A stretch of DNA of 41,411 nt, from positions 1 through 41,411 of the forward strand of contig JAFYQH010000068.1 in NCBI GenBank assembly GCA_017547205.1, written 5' to 3'. Of the stretch, positions 14,810-22,280 are shown in pieces. The translations under genes and the position numbers were made by a program. This stretch comes from Bacteroidaceae bacterium (GTDB taxonomy: Bacteria; Bacteroidota; Bacteroidia; Bacteroidales; Bacteroidaceae). Under the pieces are notes generated by a model, which searched no databases, was not told the DNA's origin, and saw only the letters and a list, made by a program, of their open reading frames with translations. How positions within the stretch are numbered: the first letter of the stretch is position 1; the number at the start of each line of letters is the position of its first letter.

Positions 14810-17197
14810 TTACATCTCTATCAGTATTCTGGCGTTTATCTGTCTTCCGGTGAGGTAGTTGGGGACTGCATAGTTGTTGTTGCTCACGTCGCTAACCCAG
14901 TAGTATGAGTTTACGTTGTTTATGTCGAGCAGGTTGAATGCGTCTATTCCCAGCCAGATGTTCTTCAGGTATTTCCTTACTCCTTTGCGGTAGGTCTCGT
15001 CTTCATTGTTGAATAGGCGGTACGACATTCCTATATCGACACGCTTGTATGCCGGTGCTCTGAATATGTGCTTTTCGCGGCCTGTGTGCGGCGGGCCGAA
15101 CGGTAGTCCGTCGGCATATGTGGCCTGCAAACTCATCTTCCATTTGTCGGTACCGGGGAAATAGTCGGTGAAGTAGAGCGATGCGTTGTAACGGCTGCTT
15201 GTGGGGCGTGGAATCTTTTTTCCTCCGTTTATCTGCTCCTTTGTGTCCATTATCGAGAATGTTACCCATGAGTCGGTGCCCGGCACAAACTCACCGAACA
15301 ACTTGAGGTCTATACCTGCGGCGTGGCCCTTGGCGCAGTTCTCACCGTAGTAGACTATGCGGACGTTGTCGAGGTTGTAGGGTATAAGGTTGTCGAGTTT
15401 CTTGTAGTATGCCTCGGCCGTGAACTTGAATGGGCGTCCGAGCATTTCGAAGTGATAGTCGCAACCCAGTACCAGCTGTATCGACCTTTGTGATTTTATA
15501 TTCTTGTTAAGTGTGACTGTTGCCATTCCGTCGACAACGGTTGTGTCGCGCATCTCCTTGTAGAACGGTGTCTGGTAGTAGACACCTGCCGCAAGTCGGA
15601 ACGTCAGGTCTTTGTTGAAACTCGGGATGAGGCCTATGCTGGCACGTGGCGATATTATGGTCTCCTTGTTCCAGTCCCAGTGCGATACGCGGACTCCTGC
15701 ATTGATCGAGACTACACCCCATTTGCATGTGAACTTGTATGTGTCCTGCGCGTATAGGCTGAAGTGGTTGCTGCTTCCCGATGTTTTGGATACAAGGCTG
15801 TATACCGGGCGAAGTATGCCTCCGCTTGGAATGTTGTAGCCAACGGAGTCGCGCAGTTCCCATTCGCGCTGATTGTCGTCGAAGTTCTCTTTCTTCCATT
15901 CGATGCCCCAGCGAAGATCGTGCGACTTAAGGTAGTGCTTTCCTATGAGTGCTGCTGTCTTTATGTCGGCGTCAAGGTAGTTGCGCGCATGTTCCATGTA
16001 GCCGCCCACACCCATGTTCTCTTTGGTTGTTATCTCGTTGAGCCAGTATTCGCCCAGAATGTCGTATGTCTCCTCCTCTTTGGTCTTGAACATAGAGGTT
16101 TGCAGGGTGAACTGGTGGTATTCGTTGGGGGTGAAGTTGAGGGCTGCGGCTCCGAACATGGTGCGGAACAGGTCGGTTTCCCAGCCGTCGAAGTATACCT
16201 TGAATTCCTTCGCGTCCTCGAGCGTACCGAATGTGGTGGTGCGGTCTGTCGGGGTAAACTTGTACTCGTTCTGTGCAATGTTTCCTATTACACTCAGGCT
16301 CAGCCTGTCTGTGATACGCCAGTCGATGAACGCCTGGTAGTCGAGAAACTTTGGCTTGTACTCGCCTTTAGTGTCGAGCGTGCCCAGCAGGTACTGGTTG
16401 CTCTTGTAGCGTATTGAATTGGAAATGCTTATACGGCTGTTGCCCCATCCGACGTAGGCGCTCGCGCCCAGCATGCTTGCCGATATGGTGCTCTCGAATT
16501 CGCGTGGCTTGCGGTAGGTGATATCGAGTACCGACGACATCTTGTCGCCGTACTTGGCTTCGAATCCTCCGGTGGAGAATGCGATGGCACCTACCATGTC
16601 GGGGTTCAGGAAGCTCAATCCCTCCTGCTGTCCGGCTCTGATGAGCAACGGGCGGTACACCTCTATACCGTTGACATACACGCTGTTCTCGTCGAAGTTT
16701 CCGCCGCGTACGTTGTACTGCGAACTCAGCTCGTTGTGTGAACTGACTCCGGCCTGGGATTTTATGATATCTTCAATACTGTTGCCGCTTGCCGAAGGTT
16801 GCAGGCGTATCATGTCAGGCACCTCTATCTTCTGCGTGCCTCCCATCTGCCGCTCCTTGTCTACAATTTCTACAGCCTGCAACGCAAAGTCGACTGACGG
16901 CAGCATCACGTTCATTATTATAGTGTCCTTGGGGTTGCGGAATGTGCGCTTGCGTGTCTGGTAGCCTATCATGGAGTAGGCGACTACAAGGCTGTCCTTG
17001 CTCTCGCATGTAAGGACGTAGTTTCCGCGTAAGTCGGCGGTGGTGCCCGAAAGGCTCCCGACTACGCTTACGTTGGCAATTTCTATAGGTCTGTGATTCT
17101 CGTCGGTTACACGTCCCTTTATGGTCACTCTCTGTGCCATGGCGCAGGTGGCCAGCAGTATCAGTATTATTGTTGCAAAAAATGTCCTCTTTCTCAT
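14810..17197 (-). CDS. TonB-dependent outer-membrane receptor with carboxypeptidase-like regulatory domain
   Basis: A 795-residue outer-membrane transporter. Signal peptide 1-21 (cut after AMA); residues 23-110 form a carboxypeptidase-regulatory-like beta-sandwich (VTIKGRVTDENHRPIEIANVSV); the plug follows with SIEDIIKSQAGVSSHNELSSQYNVRGGNFDENSVYVNGIEVYRP split over residues about 140-185; the remainder is alternating amphipathic strands of a 22-strand barrel. The last residue is Met rather than the usual aromatic one. No SusD partner is next to it, so it is not a typical polysaccharide-utilisation SusC. The substrate is unknown. It starts 63 bases after the acyltransferase gene on the same strand and may share its transcript. 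Confidence 0.9.
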   Translation of the reverse strand: MRKRTFFATIILILLATCAMAQRVTIKGRVTDENHRPIEIANVSVVGSLSGTTADLRGNYVLTCESKDSLVVAYSMIGYQTRKRTFRNPKDTIIMNVMLPSVDFALQAVEIVDKERQMGGTQKIEVPDMIRLQPSASGNSIEDIIKSQAGVSSHNELSSQYNVRGGNFDENSVYVNGIEVYRPLLIRAGQQEGLSFLNPDMVGAIAFSTGGFEAKYGDKMSSVLDITYRKPREFESTISASMLGASAYVGWGNSRISISNSIRYKSNQYLLGTLDTKGEYKPKFLDYQAFIDWRITDRLSLSVIGNIAQNEYKFTPTDRTTTFGTLEDAKEFKVYFDGWETDLFRTMFGAAALNFTPNEYHQFTLQTSMFKTKEEETYDILGEYWLNEITTKENMGVGGYMEHARNYLDADIKTAALIGKHYLKSHDLRWGIEWKKENFDDNQREWELRDSVGYNIPSGGILRPVYSLVSKTSGSSNHFSLYAQDTYKFTCKWGVVSINAGVRVSHWDWNKETIISPRASIGLIPSFNKDLTFRLAAGVYYQTPFYKEMRDTTVVDGMATVTLNKNIKSQRSIQLVLGCDYHFEMLGRPFKFTAEAYYKKLDNLIPYNLDNVRIVYYGENCAKGHAAGIDLKLFGEFVPGTDSWVTFSIMDTKEQINGGKKIPRPTSSRYNASLYFTDYFPGTDKWKMSLQATYADGLPFGPPHTGREKHIFRAPAYKRVDIGMSYRLFNNEDETYRKGVRKYLKNIWLGIDAFNLLDINNVNSYYWVSDVSNNNYAVPNYLTGRQINARILIEM

Positions 17198-17260
17198 TTT
17201 GTCAGTTTTGCCGTGTGCATGTGCACGAATGTTGCATAAGTGTATAACGTGCTTTTATGG

Positions 17261-18247
17261 TCAAACGTATATGGCACGCAAAATTTTATTTATCCAATTC
17301 CACTTGAAATGGTACCAGCGCAGTGTACCTACCTGCTTGCCGCCATAGTTCAATAGGGTGTTCACGAAGTTGGCGTGCAGGCGCGAAATGTTCCTCACTT
17401 CAAGAAATTCGAAGTGTGGGTAGCCGTTCCTGTGAGCGTCTGTAAGTGCAGCCCATATTGCCATTATGCCGGGGTATTGCATGGGGTACCGTTTGCGAAG
17501 CCCGCAGCTGTAGGCGAGGTTGGCGCGTTCCCTGTCATAAAGGCATATGGAACTTCCGATGGTCTTGCCCCGGTATTGCACGATGAACAGGCTTGCCTTG
17601 TCTGAGAGTGTGCCGTCGTCGTTGTATAGCATGGCCTGCAGGGCTTTCTTTCCCGGCAGGGTACGTCTTGTCTTGCTCATGTAGTAGTTCTTGAGAAGCT
17701 GCAGTCCTGCACTGATTTCCCCGGCTGTTGTGGCTCTTTTGTAGGTTACTCCATTGCTTTCGGCCTTGCGTATATGTGCACGGTAGGAGCGTGTGAGTCT
17801 CTCGGTAGGGGATTTGCTGTGCAGAGATATGTACATGCGCAGGTCGCGTACGGGTATGAAGTTGTGTCTGTTGAACGTGCCGTAGGCAAAGCGTGAGTCT
17901 TCTATGTTCTGCACCTCAATGAATGCGTGCCTGAAGTCGAACATGTCGAACACCTTTTCCATGAACATCGAGAAAATCTCCTCGCGGTTGTTGCATCCCT
18001 CGCGGTATATGCCCTCGCCCAATATTGAGTACCAATAGCTCAGTACCGGGGGAAACAGGCGTATGTCCCTTCTCTTTGTGATGAGCAGGTGACCGATCTC
18101 TTTCCCGTCTTCATCGTATGCAACGAGCATGTAGGGCTTGCAGCCGTTGCTCTTTTCAAGGACACCGAACATGTGCACGGAATGTGTTGCCGAGCCCTCC
18201 ATGAGTTCGGGCAACTGGCTGCGGCGGGTGAAGATTTCTATGCGCAT
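17261..18247 (-). CDS. GNAT/FemAB-like acyltransferase
   Basis: A 328-residue soluble protein with a probable GNAT fold of the FemAB/BioF2-like kind. The region from about 120 to 300 shows the pattern of this group: YRAHIRKAESNGVTYKRA (basic helix), a long helix around LQLLKNYYMSKTRR, then SLFIVQYRGKTIGSSICLYD and NLAYSCGLRKRYP, with the strand-helix arrangement expected for acyl-CoA or aminoacyl-tRNA binding. No substrate-specific motif is recognised. ATG at 18247 (MRIEIFTRR) is chosen; the longer frame to 18349 would run into the tsaD promoter. It may be cotranscribed with the receptor downstream. Function could be transfer to a cell-envelope precursor, but that is a guess. Confidence 0.75.
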   Translation of the reverse strand: MRIEIFTRRSQLPELMEGSATHSVHMFGVLEKSNGCKPYMLVAYDEDGKEIGHLLITKRRDIRLFPPVLSYWYSILGEGIYREGCNNREEIFSMFMEKVFDMFDFRHAFIEVQNIEDSRFAYGTFNRHNFIPVRDLRMYISLHSKSPTERLTRSYRAHIRKAESNGVTYKRATTAGEISAGLQLLKNYYMSKTRRTLPGKKALQAMLYNDDGTLSDKASLFIVQYRGKTIGSSICLYDRERANLAYSCGLRKRYPMQYPGIMAIWAALTDAHRNGYPHFEFLEVRNISRLHANFVNTLLNYGGKQVGTLRWYHFKWNWINKILRAIYV

Positions 18248-18303
18248 GGTTCCTTGAATGAAAGTTTTGGTTTGTAAATATAGTGAAAAAAGAAATAAAG
18301 CAG

Positions 18304-18311
18304 TATCTTCG
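18304..18311 (+). promoter_or_regulatory. -7 element of the tsaD promoter
   Basis: TATCTTCG followed by CG at 18304-18311, a TAnnTTTG variant also seen before rpe and the DUF4827-like gene. No good -33 element is at 19-20 nt. It lies 65 nt upstream of the ATG at 18376 and downstream of the more distal in-frame ATG at 18283, which supports the short TsaD start. Confidence 0.45.
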
Positions 18312-18375
18312 CGTAACGAAAATTCATTTGTGGCACAATGCCTGGGCATTGCTGTCCGTTATTATTCGACAGGAT

Positions 18376-19398
18376 ATGGAAGATGTATATATATTGGCAA
18401 TAGAGTCGTCATGTGACGACACATCGGCTGCGGTGATGCGTGGCGATGTCGTGCTTTCAAATGTTACGGCGAGCCAGGCTGTGCATGAACAGTATGGCGG
18501 GGTGGTGCCCGAACTGGCTTCGCGTGCCCATGAACAGAATATTGTCCCGGTTGTGGATGCCGCTATCAAAAGGGCCGGTATTACGAAGGGACAGCTTAGT
18601 GCCATTGCTTTTACGCGTGGTCCTGGTCTCATGGGCTCGTTGTTGGTAGGGGTCTCTTTTGCGAAGGGACTGGCAGCCTCGCTTAATATACCCATGGTCG
18701 AGGTGAATCACTTGCAGGGGCATATAATGGCGCATTTCATAAAGGAGGACGGTGTGGAGCATACAGCTCCGGAGTTTCCTTTCCTGTGTCTGATGGTGTC
18801 GGGCGGTAACTCGCAAATCGTGAAGGTGAATAGCTATAAGGATATGGAAATAATAGGCCAGACGATAGATGATGCGGCTGGGGAGGCTATGGACAAATGT
18901 GCCAAAGTCATGGGGCTCGGCTATCCGGGAGGTCCTATAATAGACAGGCTTGCGAGACAGGGCAATCCCAAGGCTTACGCGTTCAGCAAACCTCATATTC
19001 CGGGTTTTGACTATAGTTTTAGCGGTCTTAAAACCTCTTTCCTGTATACATTGCGCAAACTGGTTGCCGAGGACGAGAACTATGTCGAGAAACATAAGGA
19101 GGATATAGCTGCCTCCTTTGAGGCGACTGTAGTGGCAATTCTGATGGATAAGCTCTATAAGGCCTCGAAATCGTTGGGTATAAAACGCATAGCCCTGTCT
19201 GGCGGCGTTTCGGCCAATACGGCATTGCGTCAGGCATTCCACGATTATGCAAAGCGTTACCATTGGGAGATATTCATCCCGAAATTCGGCTTTACTACCG
19301 ACAATGCGGCTATGATAGGTATTGTGGGCTATCACAAGTTTCTGGACAAGGATTTCTGTGCCATGGACCAGCCCGCGTTCACACGCACCATATTATAA
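18376..19398 (+). CDS. tsaD: tRNA N6-adenosine threonylcarbamoyltransferase
   Basis: A 340-residue ASKHA-fold enzyme that transfers the threonylcarbamoyl group to A37 of ANN-decoding tRNAs, working with TsaB and TsaE. The family start ILAIESSCDDTSAAV is at 6-20, the metal-binding NHLQGH (His112, His116) is intact, and MVSGGNSQI, DDAAGEAMDK and SGGVSANTALR follow. A further 31 codons upstream are open but have no family similarity and precede the likely promoter, so the ATG at 18376 is used. It is followed 7 bases later by pncC, forming a two-gene unit. Confidence 0.97.
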   Translation: MEDVYILAIESSCDDTSAAVMRGDVVLSNVTASQAVHEQYGGVVPELASRAHEQNIVPVVDAAIKRAGITKGQLSAIAFTRGPGLMGSLLVGVSFAKGLAASLNIPMVEVNHLQGHIMAHFIKEDGVEHTAPEFPFLCLMVSGGNSQIVKVNSYKDMEIIGQTIDDAAGEAMDKCAKVMGLGYPGGPIIDRLARQGNPKAYAFSKPHIPGFDYSFSGLKTSFLYTLRKLVAEDENYVEKHKEDIAASFEATVVAILMDKLYKASKSLGIKRIALSGGVSANTALRQAFHDYAKRYHWEIFIPKFGFTTDNAAMIGIVGYHKFLDKDFCAMDQPAFTRTIL

Positions 19399-19405
19399 TT
19401 AGGGT

Positions 19406-19927
19406 ATGGTTTGTGTATGTGATGAAACAGGTGTGCTGTCGGCAAAGCTTGTGGAGGCGCTTGCGGCCAATGGGTTGACGCTCGCAACGGCAGAGAGCTG
19501 TACAGGCGGTGCAGTCTCGGCTGCAATAACATCTGTTGCCGGCTGTTCCAGCGTGATGAGGGGTGCTGTTGTGGCATATCATAACGAGGTGAAGGTGAAC
19601 CTTCTTGGAGTGTCGGCCTCTTCACTCGAGGAATACGGGGCTGTCAGCAAACAGGTTGTGGAGCAGATGGTGTGCGGTGTAGCACGGGTAACAGGCTCCG
19701 ATTGTGCCATGGCGACTACCGGCGTTGCAGGGCCTGGCGGTGGCACGCAGGAGAAGCCGGTAGGGACAGTGTGGATTGCTGCTTATATAAAAGGAACAGT
19801 CGAGGTGAAATTGCTGTCGCTCGGGGATAAAGGACGCTTGAATAATGTGAAGAATACTGTGCTCGAAGTCCTGCATCTGATGAATGATGTGCTTAATGCA
19901 ACACTTTTTAGCAAAATCGAAAAATAA
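19406..19927 (+). CDS. pncC: Nicotinamide-nucleotide amidohydrolase (CinA C-terminal domain family)
   Basis: A 173-residue stand-alone CinA C-terminal domain. It deamidates nicotinamide mononucleotide to nicotinate mononucleotide in NAD recycling. The signature TAESCTGG is at 28-35, and TTGVAGPGGGTQEKPVGTVW follows at about 105-124. The N-terminal molybdopterin-binding-like domain of full CinA is absent, as in PncC. It starts 7 bases after tsaD. The promoter of rpmB begins directly behind its stop codon. Confidence 0.93.
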   Translation: MVCVCDETGVLSAKLVEALAANGLTLATAESCTGGAVSAAITSVAGCSSVMRGAVVAYHNEVKVNLLGVSASSLEEYGAVSKQVVEQMVCGVARVTGSDCAMATTGVAGPGGGTQEKPVGTVWIAAYIKGTVEVKLLSLGDKGRLNNVKNTVLEVLHLMNDVLNATLFSKIEK

Positions 19928-19938
19928 TTCGAGTTTTG

Positions 19939-19970
19939 TTTGCAAGATTATTCGGAATCCTATATCTTTG
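19939..19970 (+). promoter_or_regulatory. Promoter of rpmB-rpmG-DUF4295
   Basis: TTTG (19939-19942), 20-nt spacer, TATCTTTG (19963-19970): an exact consensus promoter. The expected start near 19977 leaves a leader of about 43 nt with no hairpin. Confidence 0.75.
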
Positions 19971-20019
19971 CACTCTGTTTTGAGTAGGTATCAAAAGAAT
20001 AAACAAAAAATATATAGAG

Positions 20020-20283
20020 ATGTCTAAGATTTGTCAAATCACCGGTAAGAAAGCTATGGTGGGTAACAATGTTTCACACTCAAAGAGAAGAACAAAGCGT
20101 CTTTTCAATGTGAACTTGTTTACTAAGAAGTTCTTCTATGTAGAAGAGGATTGTTGGATTCAGTTGCGCGTGAGTGCAGCGGGGTTAAAAATTATCAACC
20201 GAGTAGGTCTCGATGCTGCACTCAAGAGCGCAGTTAAGAACGGCCACGTTGCTTGGGAGGATGTAAAAGTACTCAGTTTTTAA
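20020..20283 (+). CDS. rpmB: 50S ribosomal protein L28
   Basis: An 87-residue ribosomal protein. The start [11 protein letters not shown], the [15 protein letters not shown] stretch and the [16 protein letters not shown] region are typical of L28. It opens the conserved rpmB-rpmG-DUF4295 cluster, with its own consensus promoter upstream and a T-rich terminator after the third gene. Length is normal. Confidence 0.97.
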   Translation: MSKICQITGKKAMVGNNVSHSKRRTKRLFNVNLFTKKFFYVEEDCWIQLRVSAAGLKIINRVGLDAALKSAVKNGHVAWEDVKVLSF

Positions 20284-20298
20284 AGGAGGAGAGTAATT

Positions 20299-20487
20299 AT
20301 GGCTAAGAAGGTTAAAGGAAATCGCGTTCAGGTAATCCTTGAGTGCACAGAGCAGAAGAACAGTGGTGTTCCCGGCATGTCTCGTTATATTACAACAAAG
20401 AACCGCAAGAATACTACAGAGCGTTTGGAGTTGAAGAAATACAACCCATATTTGAAGAGAGTAACCGTTCACAAAGAAATTAAGTAA
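20299..20487 (+). CDS. rpmG: 50S ribosomal protein L33
   Basis: A 62-residue L33 starting [19 protein letters not shown] and ending [16 protein letters not shown]. It has only one cysteine, so it is the zinc-independent form without paired CxxC motifs. AAAGGAGGAGAG lies 6 bases before its ATG, a strong Shine-Dalgarno that is unusual for this genome. It starts 15 bases after rpmB. Confidence 0.97.
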   Translation: MAKKVKGNRVQVILECTEQKNSGVPGMSRYITTKNRKNTTERLELKKYNPYLKRVTVHKEIK

Positions 20488-20493
20488 TAAAAG

Positions 20494-20646
20494 ATGGCTA
20501 AGAAAGCAGTTGCAACCCTCCAGACAGGTGATAAGGAGAAGTTCGTAAAGGTTGTAAAGTTGGTTAAATCACCTAAGACCGGTGCTTACATGTTCGCAGA
20601 GGAGATGCTGCCACAGGGTAAGGCTGATGAGTCTTTGAAGAAGTAA
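20494..20646 (+). CDS. DUF4295 small protein
   Basis: A 50-residue basic protein (MAKKAVATLQTGDKEKFVKV... ending ADESLKK). DUF4295 proteins are found in Bacteroidetes right after rpmG, which is the position here (6 bases after the rpmG stop). Its high Lys content and location suggest association with the ribosome, but no function is established to my knowledge. The frame is intact. Confidence 0.9.
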   Translation: MAKKAVATLQTGDKEKFVKVVKLVKSPKTGAYMFAEEMLPQGKADESLKK

Positions 20647-20670
20647 GTAATACCGAAAGGTTAATATATG

Positions 20671-20702
20671 GAGAGTAGTCGATAAGGCTACTCTCTTTTT
20701 TT
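20671..20702 (+). terminator. Rho-independent terminator of the rpmB operon
   Basis: GAGAGTAG (20671-20678) pairs with CTACTCTC (20688-20695), nine-base loop, followed by seven T (20696-20702). It is 24 bases after the DUF4295 stop codon. Confidence 0.9.
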
Positions 20703-20941
20703 GAAATAGCGGGTCTAACCATAGTCAACTTCAATCAGGGACGGACGGAATAAGTTCTGCCATATTTTAAAATTTGCATCAATTAGTTAAATTTTAAACA
20801 GATTTTTATGTTCTGGTTTACAATTCGGTTTATATTTATGATTTCATTAGGCTTAATGCCTAATATTGATTAAAATGTAGGATTATATTATTTGATGCTC
20901 TCGTAATTTAGGAGTATTTTTATAACCCAAATCATATAAAA
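20703..20941. other. AT-rich intergenic region with an inverted repeat
   Basis: This 239-base gap separates the ribosomal cluster from the accessory patch. It is distinctly AT-rich. ATTAGGC (20846-20852) and GCCTAAT (20858-20864) form a 7-bp inverted repeat around TTAAT that could be an operator or weak hairpin. No consensus promoter was certain, and no gene is visible. Confidence 0.45.
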
Positions 20942-22045
20942 ATGAAAAACACGCTTATACTTCTTATCGCAATCCTGCTGTTTTGTCGTTCTGTCGATGC
21001 CCAGGAACGTGTCGTTGATGCAACCGACCGCTCTCCCATTTCTACCGCTTCTATTTTGGATGCCGAGGGAAATATGGTGGGCTTCACTTATAACGACGGT
21101 GTATTCTCTGAAATACCGGCATCGGCCTATCCTGTCACTCTCCGCTGTATTGGGTACGAACAGCTTGTTATCGAACGTCCGGGAAACAGGACCTGGGAAA
21201 TGACCCCAATAGCTTATGAACTTGATGAAGTGGTTATTGTCCCCGTTGAGCGCAATGTATTAAAGCAGACTTTTTATGTACGTGAATATTTCAGCATGTA
21301 CAATGAAAGCGACACCATAACATCCTTTCTGGAGCATATGGCTGAGCGTTTTGTTCCGACTACGAAAGATGCTAAGTTTGGTGGCAATTCATCGTTGCGT
21401 ATACTTGAAAGCCGCCAATATTCGCATTATCAGCTATTCGGTGAAGACAGCATTACTACCGATCCGGAAACACAGTTTCCTTCCATGATAGCCATCTTTG
21501 AACCGAGTAGCAAAGAGGTTACTGCTCCTGCGTCCTTCAAGGAGTCGGGGAACTCCATAAAGCTTCAGGAAGAATCGGGCAAGTCGGGAATATTGCGCAT
21601 CAAAAAGCAGAATGACAAGATTTTTACCATTACCATAGACGGGTTGGCAGATTGTAAAGATCATAAAATCTCTCCTTGGCTGTTGAAACTTGTAGGCTGT
21701 ACCATGGAGTTCAATCAACTTTACCTAACGCAGGCTTATCAAGTGAACGACAAAGGAATCTATCTGCCGAAGGATTTGATAGAAGCCAGTTTTGTGATGC
21801 AAGCGGACGGTAGAGGAAAGTATCTTCGCAAGGCATTGAAATCGGATAAGCCGATTGTAATCCGTTCCCTGATTGAGATGTACATTGTCGACCGCGATTA
21901 TCTATCCCGCGATGAGGCCAAGGAAGAATACAGGAACAAGTCTAAGGACGTGAAGTTTGTGATTCCTTCTACAGTGCCACCTTTGAGCGAAGCGACACGA
22001 CGACTGGTGGAACGTGCTAATAAAGAAGTAAAAAATAAGAAATAA
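20942..22045 (+). CDS. Secreted protein with carboxypeptidase-regulatory-like domain, function unknown
   Basis: A 367-residue exported protein. The signal peptide (MKNTLILLIAILLFCRSVDA, cut before QERV) is clear. Residues about 22-95 look like a carboxypeptidase-regulatory beta-sandwich (SPISTASILDAEGNMVGFTYNDGVF, CIGYEQLVI), the module that opens many Bacteroidetes outer-membrane proteins. The remaining 270 residues have no TonB plug or barrel and no motif I recognise. It is probably periplasmic or outer-membrane associated. The A/T-rich upstream region and the decayed gene behind it suggest a recently rearranged, accessory location. Confidence 0.75.
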   Translation: MKNTLILLIAILLFCRSVDAQERVVDATDRSPISTASILDAEGNMVGFTYNDGVFSEIPASAYPVTLRCIGYEQLVIERPGNRTWEMTPIAYELDEVVIVPVERNVLKQTFYVREYFSMYNESDTITSFLEHMAERFVPTTKDAKFGGNSSLRILESRQYSHYQLFGEDSITTDPETQFPSMIAIFEPSSKEVTAPASFKESGNSIKLQEESGKSGILRIKKQNDKIFTITIDGLADCKDHKISPWLLKLVGCTMEFNQLYLTQAYQVNDKGIYLPKDLIEASFVMQADGRGKYLRKALKSDKPIVIRSLIEMYIVDRDYLSRDEAKEEYRNKSKDVKFVIPSTVPPLSEATRRLVERANKEVKNKK

Positions 22046-22087
22046 ATCCTTGCGGAATCAATAGGTTGAACTAATAACCGAATTCAT

Positions 22088-22280
22088 ATGTTTTTTAGAA
22101 CCAAATTTTATTAAGTTCTGCTGATACTTGCTTCGGTCGTTGCAGTGATGGGATGTAGTGATGACGACGAAACACCTGCAGCCGTGGACAATACGCCCCC
22201 TTCGGACGAGATTGTTGAGACGACTTACACTGCGAACCCCCGTGCTTTTGCACTTAAGTTCTACGATTTTATTGGTGATG
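22088..22280 (+). pseudogene. Remnant of a small lipoprotein gene (nonsense codon and 3' truncation)
   Basis: From the ATG at 22088 the frame reads MFFRTKFY, then a TAA stop at 22112-22114, and continues in the same frame as VLLILASVVAVMGCSDDDE, a good lipoprotein signal peptide with Cys followed by three Asp. Reading the TAA as one changed codon (for example from AAA) restores a normal N-terminus. The frame then gives about 38 more residues and meets the antisense of the sialidase 3' end at about 22281, so the 3' part is missing. An internal ATG at 22145 would leave a peptide without signal sequence. The original family is not recognised. Confidence 0.7.

Noticed and set aside
17215-17226. 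GTGCA-tg-TGCAC inverted repeat before the TonB-dependent receptor
   Set aside because: Five-base arms in a short gap are expected by chance often enough; no matching second copy was seen at other promoters.
14810-18247. Idea that the receptor, GNAT protein and GH89 enzyme form a polysaccharide-utilisation locus
   Set aside because: There is no SusD, no regulator and no second glycosidase in the block, and a terminator separates the receptor from the GH89 gene.
18248-18349. N-terminal extension of the GNAT-like protein
   Set aside because: It overlaps the tsaD promoter region on the opposite strand and adds a low-complexity segment; the ATG at 18247 gives a normal domain start.
18283-18375. 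N-terminal extension of TsaD by 31 codons
   Set aside because: The extension has no family similarity and starts upstream of the probable promoter at 18304-18311.
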